Source of the DNA: CAZIIK01 sp964539235 | Lineage (GTDB): Bacteria; Pseudomonadota; Gammaproteobacteria; Francisellales; CACEW01 | Assembly: GCA_964539235.1 (NCBI GenBank) | Contig: CAZIIK010000061.1 | Coordinates: 1-6,630, forward strand | DNA: 6,630 nt | Reading direction: 5' to 3' | In this document: piece after piece, positions 1 through 6,487 of the stretch | How the letters are laid out: each line of letters opens with the position of its first letter | Numbering within the stretch: position 1 is the stretch's first letter | Translations under genes and position numbers: made by a program | The notes under the pieces: model-generated | Databases searched by the model: none | What the model was told of the DNA's origin: nothing | The model's input: only the letters and a program-made list of their open reading frames with translations

Positions 1-32
1 GCATGAAAATTAGTCTTTTTGGCTTGTGATGA

Positions 33-191
33 TCAAATTTGCATCAAAAATCCAAATGTAGAGTGCATTACGGTAGCATGCTGAAAAATGCCTTTAACAA
101 AGGCTTGGCCGAAGGCAGAAGCTTCTCGGGTACCCTCTAAAGCCGCATTAGTCGCCGTCATGAGAAAAATGATCATTATGCTTAACACCAT
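33..191 (-). CDS. Doubtful small ORF, 52 aa, hydrophobic N-terminus
   Basis: Reading the minus strand from ATG at 191-189 to TGA at 35-33 gives a 52-residue peptide. It starts with a hydrophobic stretch (MVLSIMIIFLMTATNAAL), which would make one membrane segment or signal-like helix, followed by a mildly polar tail containing GTREASAFGQAFVKG. The frame is closed by TAA about 36 bases upstream of the ATG, and there is no well-spaced Shine-Dalgarno; a GGAG lies about 15 bases upstream, which is too far. I do not recognise any family. It could be a small membrane peptide, the remnant of a longer gene, or chance. A 9-bp inverted repeat flanks the start codon. No neighbour helps to assign a role. 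Confidence 0.2.
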   Translation of the reverse strand: MVLSIMIIFLMTATNAALEGTREASAFGQAFVKGIFQHATVMHSTFGFLMQI

Positions 192-202
192 GATTAAGCA
201 TA
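177..202. repeat. Perfect 9-bp dyad with 8-nt spacer
   Basis: TATGCTTAA (177-185) and its exact reverse complement TTAAGCATA (194-202) flank an 8-base spacer. The spacer contains most of the start codon of the small minus-strand frame ending at 33. The AT-rich arms and short spacer resemble an operator for a dimeric repressor, but could equally form an mRNA hairpin. There is no T-run to suggest a terminator. Its function is inferred only from its shape. Confidence 0.4.
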
Positions 203-262
203 TGACTCCATGGCGGCCTATCCAAATTTAACCTTAAATATGCTTGACTTTTAAGACAGTAG

Positions 263-283
263 ATCCCGGATCAAGTCCGGGAT
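263..283. repeat. Palindromic repeat unit (REP-like), left copy
   Basis: ATCCCGGA (263-270) and TCCGGGAT (276-283) form a perfect 8-bp stem around a TCAAG loop. On the minus strand it reads as a unit headed GTCATCCCGGAC. This head is typical of short palindromic repeats dispersed through many proteobacterial genomes. It directly borders the 21-bp tandem array, which is built from the same GTCATCCCGG head. Confidence 0.75.
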
Positions 284-381
284 GACAAAGAGAGGGTCCG
301 GGATGACAAGGGGATTGCCTGGGATGACAAAGTGGAGGTCCGGGGTGAAAAAGGGAGGGTCCAGGGTGACACATCACTCCG
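277..381. repeat. 21-bp tandem repeat, about five copies
   Basis: Units begin at 277, 298, 319, 340 and 361, and all are exactly 21 bp. The conserved core is CCGGGATGACAAAG followed by a G-rich tail ending in GGT or GC. Copies 1 to 4 are similar. Copy 5 keeps only the CCAGGGTGACA part and then diverges. Because 21 is a multiple of three, the array stays open in some frames and encodes a spurious heptapeptide repeat (CHPGPSL-like on the minus strand). It appears to have grown by duplication of the head of the neighbouring palindromic repeat. It is not CRISPR: there are no spacers between units. Confidence 0.8.
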
Positions 382-408
382 TCATTCCCGAGCAGGCGGG
401 AATCCAGT
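381..408. repeat. Palindromic repeat unit (REP-like), right copy
   Basis: GTCATTCCCG is followed by AGCAGG and CGGGAATCC. The stem is ATTCCCG (384-390) with CGGGAAT (397-403), around a 6-base loop. It is the plus-strand counterpart of the left palindrome and faces it across the tandem array. Its chance translation (VIPEQAGIQS) is the pattern commonly left by this repeat family inside spurious reading frames. Confidence 0.75.
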
Positions 409-426
409 CTAGGGCCATTTATTTCC

Positions 427-564
427 CTAAGGTCGTACCCAGCCAAATACATCGCAATCCGCCATTCCCAGCTTGAACAAGAACCCAAACCCTTCAATAG
501 GTTCGACTTCAGCAACAGGCCCCATATTGTTTTCCCAGACACCATCACTATAATACCCGCTGTT
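427..564 (-). pseudogene. Possible decayed reading frame, no start
   Basis: On the minus strand a stretch of 45 sense codons runs from just after a TGA (567-565) to a TAG (429-427). The translation (for example MGPVAEVEPIEGFGFLFKLG, then MADCDVFGWVRP) has a mix of acidic, glycine and aromatic residues that looks more like protein than the overlapping frames do. There is no upstream start with a ribosome site. The frame overlaps the predicted promoter of the plus-strand permease. I do not recognise a family. It may be the C-terminal remnant of a lost gene, or chance. Confidence 0.15.
527..554 (+). promoter_or_regulatory. Predicted sigma-70 promoter of the ABC operon
   Basis: A perfect -10 hexamer TATAAT lies at 549-554. 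A partial -35, TTGTTT at 527-532, sits 16 bases upstream. Transcription would start near 561, leaving about 26 bases before the permease ATG at 587. The weak -35 suggests modest or activator-assisted expression, but no activator site was identified. Confidence 0.5.
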
Positions 565-586
565 TCACTGCAGATGGCGCCAGAGT

Positions 587-2320
587 ATGCGATTTAAATC
601 AATCTACGCGCTCCCCAGCAATGAACTGATCCCCAACGCCTGGGACGCACTAGCTTTTCTACTGGTTCTATTGATTGTCCTCGCTTTTGGCTGGGCAGGT
701 TCCAAAATGATGCTGCCGTTCCAACTAGGTCATATTATTCCGATTTCACTTTCGCCCACACAATTACCCGGTTATGCCTTACAAACGGTATTGCGCATGT
801 TCATCGCACTGGCATGCTCATTTCTCTTTACCATTGTGGTTGCCACCATGGCGGCCAAAAGCAAACGTGCAGAAAAGCTGATTATTCCGCTGATCGATAT
901 TTTGCAGTCTGTGCCGATTTTGGGGTATCTGTCCATTACCATCACAGGGTTCATCGCCCTCTTTCCCAATTCCATGCTGGGGCCAGAATGCGCTGCGATT
1001 TTTGCCGTTTTCGTCTCGCAAGTGTGGAACATGACTCTGAGTTTTTATCAGTCTTTAATTACAATTCCCAGCGAACTGCGTGAAGCGACCGAAGTTTACC
1101 AGCTCTCTGGCTGGCAACGCTTTTGGCGTTTAGAGCTGCCTTTTGCCATGCCGAGTTTATTGTGGAATGCCATGATGTCGATGTCTGGCGGTTGGTTCTT
1201 TATTGTGGCCGCCGAGGCAATCTCAGTGGCTAATCAAAACATCACATTGCCCGGCATTGGTTCCTATATTGCCTTGGCGATTGAACATAAAAGCCTACAC
1301 GCCATCGCCTATGCCATCATTGCCATGCTGGTGGTGATCTTGGTCTATGATCAATTGTTTTTTCGTCCACTCATTGCCTGGTCACAAAAATTCAAATTAA
1401 CCGACATCCCAGACGACACCGCGAGCTCTTGGGTCTTAACTCTACTACAACGCACACGCCTGGTGAATCGCCTGTTAATTCCACTGCATATCGTATCAGA
1501 TGCCTGCCTCAACAACCGCTTATTCAACCGCCCTTCACGCATTCGCGATAGAATTGAACGGACACGCAAAACTTCATGGCTGAGTAATGCCGTGTGGTAT
1601 CTGATTGTGATCACGATTTGCGTGACGTGTTTGGTCCTAGTTTATCGCTTTATTTACACGCGCCTACCCCTGAGTGACACCTGGCATGTGTTGGTGCTGG
1701 GGGCTTATACCGCCTTGCGCGTGTCGGTTTTGATTATCATCTGCTCATGCATCTGGGTACCCATTGGTGTCTGGATGGGGTTAAGACCGAAAGTCGCACA
1801 GATCATTCAGCCAGTGGCGCAATTTGTGGCCGCCTTTCCAGCCAATTTATTCTTCCCGATTGCGGTGGTGTTAATCGTCAGCTTGCACCTGAACTTTGAG
1901 ATTTGGTGCTCCCCCCTGATGGTACTGGGTACGCAATGGTACATTTTATTTAACGTCGTCGCCGGAGCGTCGAGCATTCCGAAAGAAATCAAATTGGTCG
2001 CCAAAAACATGCAATTGAAAGGCTGGTTAAAATGGAAACGCTTCTTATTACCAGCAATTTTCCCGTTTTACCTCACTGGCGCCATTACCGCAGCGGGTGG
2101 CGCGTGGAATGCCAGCATCGTCGCCGAAATCATTAATTGGGGTCACCACACATTGATTGCCCAAGGGCTTGGCAGCTACATCACGCTTAACACCACCGAA
2201 GGGCATTTCGCCAAAATAGCGTTGGGTATTGTGGTGATGTGTGCGTGGGTGATTTTATTTAATCTGTTGCTGTGGCGCCCACTGTACAAATATGCAGAAA
2301 CCAGCTTTCGACTAGGATAA
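587..2320 (+). CDS. ABC importer permease with two fused transmembrane domains (NitT/TauT type)
   Basis: This is an inner-membrane permease of 577 residues, about twice the length of a single NitT/TauT-type permease, because it carries two transport domains in one chain. The first half has hydrophobic segments from about residue 21 to 260. It includes an EAA-type cytoplasmic loop (EATEVYQLSGWQRFWRLELP, residues 166-185), which docks on the ATPase. A polar linker (about 265-333) leads to the second half (about 334-570), whose EAA-like loop lies at about 466-489 (KEIKLVAKNMQLKGW, then LLP). This architecture matches the duplicated-permease family of anion transporters (COG4986-like). The ATPase gene follows after a 4-bp gap to its ATG, so the two should form one importer. 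The ribosome site before the ATG is weak. No periplasmic binding protein gene is present, so the substrate cannot be named. Nitrate, sulfonate or bicarbonate labels would be guesses. Confidence 0.9.
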   Translation: MRFKSIYALPSNELIPNAWDALAFLLVLLIVLAFGWAGSKMMLPFQLGHIIPISLSPTQLPGYALQTVLRMFIALACSFLFTIVVATMAAKSKRAEKLIIPLIDILQSVPILGYLSITITGFIALFPNSMLGPECAAIFAVFVSQVWNMTLSFYQSLITIPSELREATEVYQLSGWQRFWRLELPFAMPSLLWNAMMSMSGGWFFIVAAEAISVANQNITLPGIGSYIALAIEHKSLHAIAYAIIAMLVVILVYDQLFFRPLIAWSQKFKLTDIPDDTASSWVLTLLQRTRLVNRLLIPLHIVSDACLNNRLFNRPSRIRDRIERTRKTSWLSNAVWYLIVITICVTCLVLVYRFIYTRLPLSDTWHVLVLGAYTALRVSVLIIICSCIWVPIGVWMGLRPKVAQIIQPVAQFVAAFPANLFFPIAVVLIVSLHLNFEIWCSPLMVLGTQWYILFNVVAGASSIPKEIKLVAKNMQLKGWLKWKRFLLPAIFPFYLTGAITAAGGAWNASIVAEIINWGHHTLIAQGLGSYITLNTTEGHFAKIALGIVVMCAWVILFNLLLWRPLYKYAETSFRLG

Positions 2321-2324
2321 TGTG

Positions 2325-3635
2325 ATGAGCAAATCGAACGTGCTAATTGATGTCAACAACATTAATAAATCTTTTAAAAACCCAGACCAACAAGAACTGC
2401 AGGTGATCTCAAATGTGAATTTCACCATGCACGAAGGCGAAATCATCGCACTCCTGGGCAAATCCGGTTCGGGTAAATCGACCTTATTACGCATTATCGC
2501 TGGCTTAATGCCACCGACTTCAGGTGAAGTGCGCTACCGTAACCAACTGGTCAAACGCCCGGTGGCGGGTATTTCCATGGTATTTCAAAGCTTTGCCCTG
2601 ATGCCTTGGCTCTCCGTATTGGAGAATGTCGAACTGGGTTTGGAAGCACAAGGTGTTTCACGTAAACAACGTCGACAGCGTGCCTTAGAAGCCATTGATA
2701 TGATTGGCATGGATGGCTTTGAGAGCGCCTATCCCAAAGAACTGTCTGGCGGTATGCGCCAACGGGTTGGCTTTGCCCGTGCTTTAGTGGTGAATCCCGA
2801 TTTATTGCTGATGGATGAGCCTTTTTCGGCATTGGATGTCCTCACCGCGGAAAACTTACGCAATGACTTGATGGAATTATGGCAAGAGTCGCAAAGCTCG
2901 ATGAAAGGCGTCTTATTCGTTACGCATAATATTGAAGAAGCTGTACAAGTGGCGGATCGTATTTTTGTGTTTAGCAGTAACCCCGGCACGATCAGTGGCG
3001 AGCTAAAAATCGATTTACCTCAAGAACGCAATAGCCAAGACCCTCAATTCACCGCCTTGGTTGATGAAATTTATCGACTGATGACCACAGCCGCTCAGCA
3101 ACCGAAAAAAACCAAACGCACACAAACGCATACTGCCCAAGCGGTACTCGATTATCGCCTACCCGATGTGCGCATTGCCGAATTGATTGGTCTATTAGAA
3201 GAAGTACAAGAATTACAAGAAAAGGGCCCCTTAGACCTACCCGAATTGGCCGATGCTGTGCGTCTAGATATCGATACCCTATTTCCTGTGCTAGAAGCAC
3301 TGAATATCTTAGGCCTCGCCACAGTATCTGAAGGTGATATCAGCATGACGCGCAAAGCCAAAGAGCTCTTAGAAGCTGATATTACCGAGAAAAAAGAAAT
3401 ATTTGCCAGCCTACTGCTGATGCACATTCCACTCGCCCGCCACATTTGCGATGAATTGGCCGAGAAGCTCGGCAAGCGTGCTTCGCAAGAGCGTTTTCAT
3501 CGTGCCTTGCAAGAGCATTTTTCAGAAGAAGAAGCGGAACGTGTACTAACCACGATGATTGATTGGGGTCGTTATGCTGAGTTATTTGCGTATGACTATG
3601 ATACCGGTCTATTAAGCTTGGAAGATGTAGAGTAG
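2325..3635 (+). CDS. ABC importer ATP-binding protein with C-terminal AAA-associated domain
   Basis: This 436-residue cytoplasmic ATPase energises the permease encoded just upstream. Residues 1 to about 260 are a nitrate/taurine-type ABC domain: Walker A GKSGSGKST (45-53), Q-loop Gln88, signature LSGGM (140-144), Walker B LLLMDEP (160-166), D-loop SALD and H-loop His201. All catalytic motifs are intact. After a basic linker, residues about 280-436 match the AAA-associated C-terminal domain (PF09821-like), recognisable by the segments ADITEKKEIFASLLLMHIPL and TMIDWGRYAELFAYDYD. The role of this domain is not established; it may sense or regulate. The start is ATG at 2325, with AGGA at 2314-2317 seven bases upstream. 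A GTG at 2322 in the same frame is less well spaced. The gene ends 7 bp from era, which converges from the other strand. Confidence 0.92.
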   Translation: MSKSNVLIDVNNINKSFKNPDQQELQVISNVNFTMHEGEIIALLGKSGSGKSTLLRIIAGLMPPTSGEVRYRNQLVKRPVAGISMVFQSFALMPWLSVLENVELGLEAQGVSRKQRRQRALEAIDMIGMDGFESAYPKELSGGMRQRVGFARALVVNPDLLLMDEPFSALDVLTAENLRNDLMELWQESQSSMKGVLFVTHNIEEAVQVADRIFVFSSNPGTISGELKIDLPQERNSQDPQFTALVDEIYRLMTTAAQQPKKTKRTQTHTAQAVLDYRLPDVRIAELIGLLEEVQELQEKGPLDLPELADAVRLDIDTLFPVLEALNILGLATVSEGDISMTRKAKELLEADITEKKEIFASLLLMHIPLARHICDELAEKLGKRASQERFHRALQEHFSEEEAERVLTTMIDWGRYAELFAYDYDTGLLSLEDVE

Positions 3636-3648
3636 ACGCACCCTACTC
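3630..3648. terminator. Short hairpin spanning the two convergent stop codons, weak
   Basis: GAGTAG (3630-3635) pairs with CTACTC (3643-3648) around the loop ACGCACC. The stem contains the TAG stop of the ATPase and the TAG stop of era on the opposite strand. The stem is only 6 bp and no T-run follows in either direction. It may act as a small bidirectional pause site, or only reflect the symmetric stop codons. No better terminator is visible for either operon, so the transcripts probably overlap. Confidence 0.2.
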
Positions 3649-4533
3649 ATATCCCAAACTGCGCAGCCCGCGCTCATCATCTGCCCAGCCAGATTTGACC
3701 TTCACCCACAGCTGCAAAAATACTTTGGTACCGAATTGAGCTTCCATATCTAAACGGGCAAGTTGACCAATCTCTTTCAGCTTCTGCCCCTGTTTACCAA
3801 TGATCATCGCTTTTTGCGTATTACGCTCGACTAAGATACTGGCTGAAATACGAAACAATCGCTCGGTCTCTTGAAATTGTTCAATCTCAACCGTCACCGC
3901 ATACGGCAACTCCTGACCCAAAAAGCGCATCAGTTTTTCCCGAATAATCTCAGCTGCCAAGAAACGCATAGAACGATCGGTTACCTGGTCTTCATCAAAT
4001 AGAAAAGGACGTTCAGGCAAATACTGAGCAATAAAGTTTTCCAATACGTCGACTTGATCGCCCTGCTTGGCTGAAATCGGTACGATATGCGCGAATGGAT
4101 AACGCTGTTGGCAATCCGCCATAATCGGCAACAGATCAGACTTTTGCCCAATACGGTCGACTTTGTTTAACACCAACAATACAGGGCATTTCACTTTGTC
4201 TAATTGAGTTAAGACCCAGTCATCAGCTTCCGTCCAGCGACTGTCGATCAACATCACCACGACGTCGACATCCTGCACGACACTACTCGCGGCACGATTC
4301 ATATAACGGTTAATCGCTTTGGGTTGCTGACGGTGTAAGCCAGGCGTATCAACATACAGATATTGCACACTGCTGGCGGTTTTAACACCTAAGATCTGAT
4401 GCCGCGTCGTTTGCGGTTTACGGCAGGTAATACTGATTTTCTGCCCGAGAATTCGATTTAATAATGTCGACTTACCGACGTTAGGACGACCAATAATCGC
4501 CACGTAACCACAGTGTGGCATTTCCTGAGTCAT
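3643..4533 (-). CDS. era: GTPase Era, 30S ribosome assembly factor
   Basis: Era is a 296-residue GTPase that binds the 3' end of 16S rRNA and checks maturation of the small ribosomal subunit at the cytoplasmic side of the membrane. GTPase motifs are intact: GRPNVGKS (15-22), the switch region PQTTRH (40-45), DTPG (62-65), NKVD (123-126) and SAK (154-156). The C-terminal KH domain (about 200-285) contains IIREKLMRFLGQELPY, then GKQGQKLKEIG, and ends in the family hallmark WVKVKSGWADDERGLRSLGY. Length is close to E. coli Era (301). It starts 4 bp after the rnc stop, so translation is probably coupled. An AGGA lies too far upstream (13 bases). A second in-frame ATG four codons later is possible but has no better ribosome site. 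Confidence 0.97.
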   Translation of the reverse strand: MTQEMPHCGYVAIIGRPNVGKSTLLNRILGQKISITCRKPQTTRHQILGVKTASSVQYLYVDTPGLHRQQPKAINRYMNRAASSVVQDVDVVVMLIDSRWTEADDWVLTQLDKVKCPVLLVLNKVDRIGQKSDLLPIMADCQQRYPFAHIVPISAKQGDQVDVLENFIAQYLPERPFLFDEDQVTDRSMRFLAAEIIREKLMRFLGQELPYAVTVEIEQFQETERLFRISASILVERNTQKAMIIGKQGQKLKEIGQLARLDMEAQFGTKVFLQLWVKVKSGWADDERGLRSLGYE

Positions 4534-4537
4534 TGCG

Positions 4538-5233
4538 TTAATTTAGTCCTAATTGTTGAATCAATTGCCCGGCAGCAGCTTGTTCTGCCATTTTGCGATT
4601 GGTGCCTTGCGCTTCTGCCGCCTGTGATAAAGCTTGAATTTCACAACGCACATGAAAAGTTTGGCAATGCTCAGCGCCTTCAATTTTTAATACTTCATAA
4701 CACGGCATATCATGCCCTGCAGCCTGTGCCCATTCTTGCAAAAAACTCTTGGCATCTCGTACGTTGTCATTGAGTGAAAGATTCTGCAAACGCTCTGCAT
4801 ACCAGCGTTCAACGCAACCGCGACAGGTCGCTAAATCGCTGTCTAAATAAATAGCCCCAATCAAAGCTTCCAAAGCATTTTCTAAAATCGACTTGCGATC
4901 TGCACCACCGGATTTTAATTCGCCTTGGCCTAACAATAAGGCTTCACCCAATCCTAAAGCACGCGCCACTTCTGCCAAAGTCGTACCGCGCACCAAATAG
5001 GCCCGTAGACGGCTTAATTGACCTTCTTGTGCACGCGGAAAAAGCTTATAGAGCTCTTCACCAATAATACAACTCAATACAGCATCGCCGAGAAACTCCA
5101 AGCGCTCATTGTTCTCGTGCGCATAGCTACGATGCGTCAAGGCGGTACGTAATAACTTTGGATCATTAAAGTCATATCCAATGCGCTGTGCCATGGCAGC
5201 TTGTTGGTACTGCTGTTGGGTATTCAGATCCAT
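4538..5233 (-). CDS. rnc: Ribonuclease III
   Basis: This is a double-strand-specific endoribonuclease of 231 residues (E. coli 226). It processes the rRNA precursor and structured mRNAs. The N-terminal nuclease domain (about 12-150) carries the signature NERLEFLGD (42-50), giving Glu43, Glu46 and Asp50 as equivalents of E. coli Glu38, Glu41 and Asp45. The segment SILENALEALIGAIYLDSD follows at about 115-133. Here Glu122 matches catalytic Glu117, but position 119 is Asn (codon AAT at 4879-4877) where E. coli has metal-binding Asp114. The C-terminal double-stranded RNA-binding domain (about 158-227) is complete and contains NRKMAEQAAAGQLIQQL. It lies 15 bp downstream of lepB, too close for the E. 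coli-type leader hairpin that RNase III cleaves to control its own mRNA. The start is ATG at 5233 with a weak ribosome site. Confidence 0.96.
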   Translation of the reverse strand: MDLNTQQQYQQAAMAQRIGYDFNDPKLLRTALTHRSYAHENNERLEFLGDAVLSCIIGEELYKLFPRAQEGQLSRLRAYLVRGTTLAEVARALGLGEALLLGQGELKSGGADRKSILENALEALIGAIYLDSDLATCRGCVERWYAERLQNLSLNDNVRDAKSFLQEWAQAAGHDMPCYEVLKIEGAEHCQTFHVRCEIQALSQAAEAQGTNRKMAEQAAAGQLIQQLGLN

Positions 5234-5248
5234 TGCGTTACATACTCA

Positions 5249-6106
5249 TCACGGTAAAAATTTGCCTAAACGGTCCCAACGAACCTTATGCAATTGTGCG
5301 TCCCAGCTGAATACCACCATGAAAGCCTTGCCAATCAGATTTTTCTCGGGCACAAAACCCCAATAGCGACTGTCTTCACTATTGCCACGGTTATCACCCA
5401 TTACAAGGTATTCACCTTTGGGCACAACCAGATTTTTGAAATTGGTTGGCGGTACAATCGGACTGTCATAAATCAAATGCTCATGCCCACCGATATCTTG
5501 TCGGTAAGCTTTGACAATACCGGCCAAATTTTTGTGCTTGGGATACAGTAGCGCAAGATTACGGTTATCAGGCTCTATGGTTGTTTGCAGAAAATGCGTC
5601 GGCACTTTCTTACCGTTAATGTACAACTGCTTGTTGATATAAGAGATATGATCGCCTGGTACACCAATCACTGTTTTAATGTAATCAACCCCTGGATAAG
5701 GCGGATAGCGAAATACCACAACATCACCAGTTTTAGGCTCACCCACGTTGAAAATTTTGGTGTTAAAAACTGGAAAACGTACGCCATACGCAAATTTATT
5801 CACCAACAGAAAATCATTCAACTGAATGGTCGGAAGCATCGAACCTGTGGGCACACGAAAAGGCGCAACAATAAAACTGCGCACGACTAAAACGATCAGA
5901 AAAACCAAAAACAAAGAACGCGCATAATCGGCCAATAATGGCGGTTTCATAAAGGCTTTTTGTGCCTTTTTATCCATGCTGGCGTAGTCAGGCAAAGCCT
6001 CTAAAGCCGCACGGCGTTTTTTTTCAAAACAAAATTTATCAACCAACGCAATAATTGCACTCGCAATGGTTAATATGAGTAGAATCAGGGGAAAGTAAAC
6101 GCTCAT
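5249..6106 (-). CDS. lepB: Signal peptidase I
   Basis: This inner-membrane serine protease (285 residues from the chosen start) removes signal peptides from exported proteins. The N-terminus has one membrane helix (about 3-22, YFPLILLILTIASAIIAL). A cytoplasmic basic segment follows (KFCFEKKRR), then a second helix (about 62-80, including SLFLVFLIVLVVRSF). The periplasmic catalytic domain holds the nucleophile Ser89 in PTGSMLPT and the general base Lys144 in YIKTVIGVPGD. The conserved GDNRGNSEDSRYWG is at 236-249. The ATG at 6106 is preferred because it gives the same N-terminus as E. coli LepB (short lead, then VDKF). A GTG 20 codons upstream would add residues with no counterpart. It is the first gene of lepB-rnc-era. 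Unlike in E. coli, lepA does not precede it. Confidence 0.96.
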   Translation of the reverse strand: MSVYFPLILLILTIASAIIALVDKFCFEKKRRAALEALPDYASMDKKAQKAFMKPPLLADYARSLFLVFLIVLVVRSFIVAPFRVPTGSMLPTIQLNDFLLVNKFAYGVRFPVFNTKIFNVGEPKTGDVVVFRYPPYPGVDYIKTVIGVPGDHISYINKQLYINGKKVPTHFLQTTIEPDNRNLALLYPKHKNLAGIVKAYRQDIGGHEHLIYDSPIVPPTNFKNLVVPKGEYLVMGDNRGNSEDSRYWGFVPEKNLIGKAFMVVFSWDAQLHKVRWDRLGKFLP

Positions 6107-6136
6107 GGCATCTGTACGGCTTAAAAAACTCGCGAT

Positions 6137-6145
6137 AGCATAGCA
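6137..6145 (-). promoter_or_regulatory. Possible extended -10 promoter for lepB-rnc-era
   Basis: On the minus strand TGCTATGCT fits the extended -10 pattern TGnTATnnT, and its TATGCT ends 30 bases before the lepB ATG. No good -35 lies 16-18 bases upstream, as expected for an extended -10 promoter. Because the gene upstream is a remnant, lepB needs a promoter in this roughly 100-bp gap. This is the best candidate I could find by eye. Confidence 0.3.
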
Positions 6146-6186
6146 AAGAATGTTAGATGCTGCCACTCAGACTTAGGCTATTCCAA

Positions 6187-6213
6187 AGCCTGTATAGCTA
6201 TTGACGACAGGCT
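6187..6213 (-). terminator. Hairpin directly after the toxin remnant
   Basis: AGCCTGT (6187-6193) and ACAGGCT (6207-6213) form a perfect 7-bp stem with a 13-base loop that contains the small palindrome ATAGCTAT. It begins immediately after the stop codon of the minus-strand frame ending at 6214. Downstream on that strand there are only three T residues, so it would be a weak intrinsic terminator or an mRNA 3' protecting hairpin. Confidence 0.35.
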
Positions 6214-6456
6214 CTAATCTACCGAAAGGTTTTTCCAAGGAGCTCCATTTAGCTTTGGTAGGAAATCACGAAATAACAACTCATAAGCCTCTTCCATCTG
6301 ATACTTTCTTAACTGATCAGTGGTGAGCAATGGTCCAATATCAGAATTAAATACTGGACTTCTCCTTTTTAGGCATAAATTTTCTTCAAATTCAGCCCGT
6401 GACACTTGCACGCCTTCGGTTTTGCCACGAATCGAGGCATTTACGTATAACATCAA
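6214..6456 (-). pseudogene. C-terminal remnant resembling AbiEii-type nucleotidyltransferase toxin
   Basis: The frame gives 80 residues from TTG at 6456 (79 from the ATG at 6453) to TAG at 6214. The middle part (VSRAEFEENLCLKRRSP, FNSDIGPLL) and the end (EEAYELLFRDFLPKLNGAPWK) resemble the C-terminal segment of AbiEii/AbiGii-type nucleotidyltransferase toxins. Those end in a similar pattern: S-R-x-x-F-x-x-N-L, then D-I-x-P-L-L, then an EAA-type helix and a P-W-K tail. Whole proteins of that family are about 200-300 residues with an N-terminal nucleotidyltransferase fold, and that part is absent. A TGA (6459-6457) closes the frame upstream, no ribosome site precedes it, and the IS end begins about 30 bp further on. 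It is therefore probably a non-functional 3' fragment. The assignment comes from remembered family patterns. The alternative is a small protein of unknown function. Confidence 0.45.
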
Positions 6457-6487
6457 TCATCTGGGAGTTATGATGATTTCTGGTGTA

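Noticed and set aside
277..381. Possible CRISPR array
   Set aside because: The 21-bp units are directly adjacent with no unique spacers, and no cas genes are present.
234..548. 104-codon frame on the minus strand and a 64-codon frame on the plus strand (282-476) across the repeats
   Set aside because: They stay open mainly because the repeat unit is 21 bp. Their translations show the heptad repeat and the typical peptide of the palindromic repeat, with no ribosome site and no family resemblance.
2322..2324. GTG start for the ATPase three bases before the ATG
   Set aside because: The AGGA at 2314-2317 is better spaced for the ATG at 2325. The difference is one residue.
4513..4773. Plus-strand frame of 86 codons across the rnc-era junction, and other frames opposite lepB, rnc, permease and ATPase
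   Set aside because: They are antisense or shifted shadows of strongly conserved genes and show no domain pattern of their own.
5234..5248. RNase III autoregulatory leader hairpin before rnc
   Set aside because: The gap to lepB is only 15 bp and contains no stem-loop, so an E. coli-type cleavage leader is not present.
6107..6166. GTG start giving a 305-residue LepB
   Set aside because: The extra 20 residues have no counterpart in known LepB proteins. The ATG at 6106 gives the expected N-terminus.
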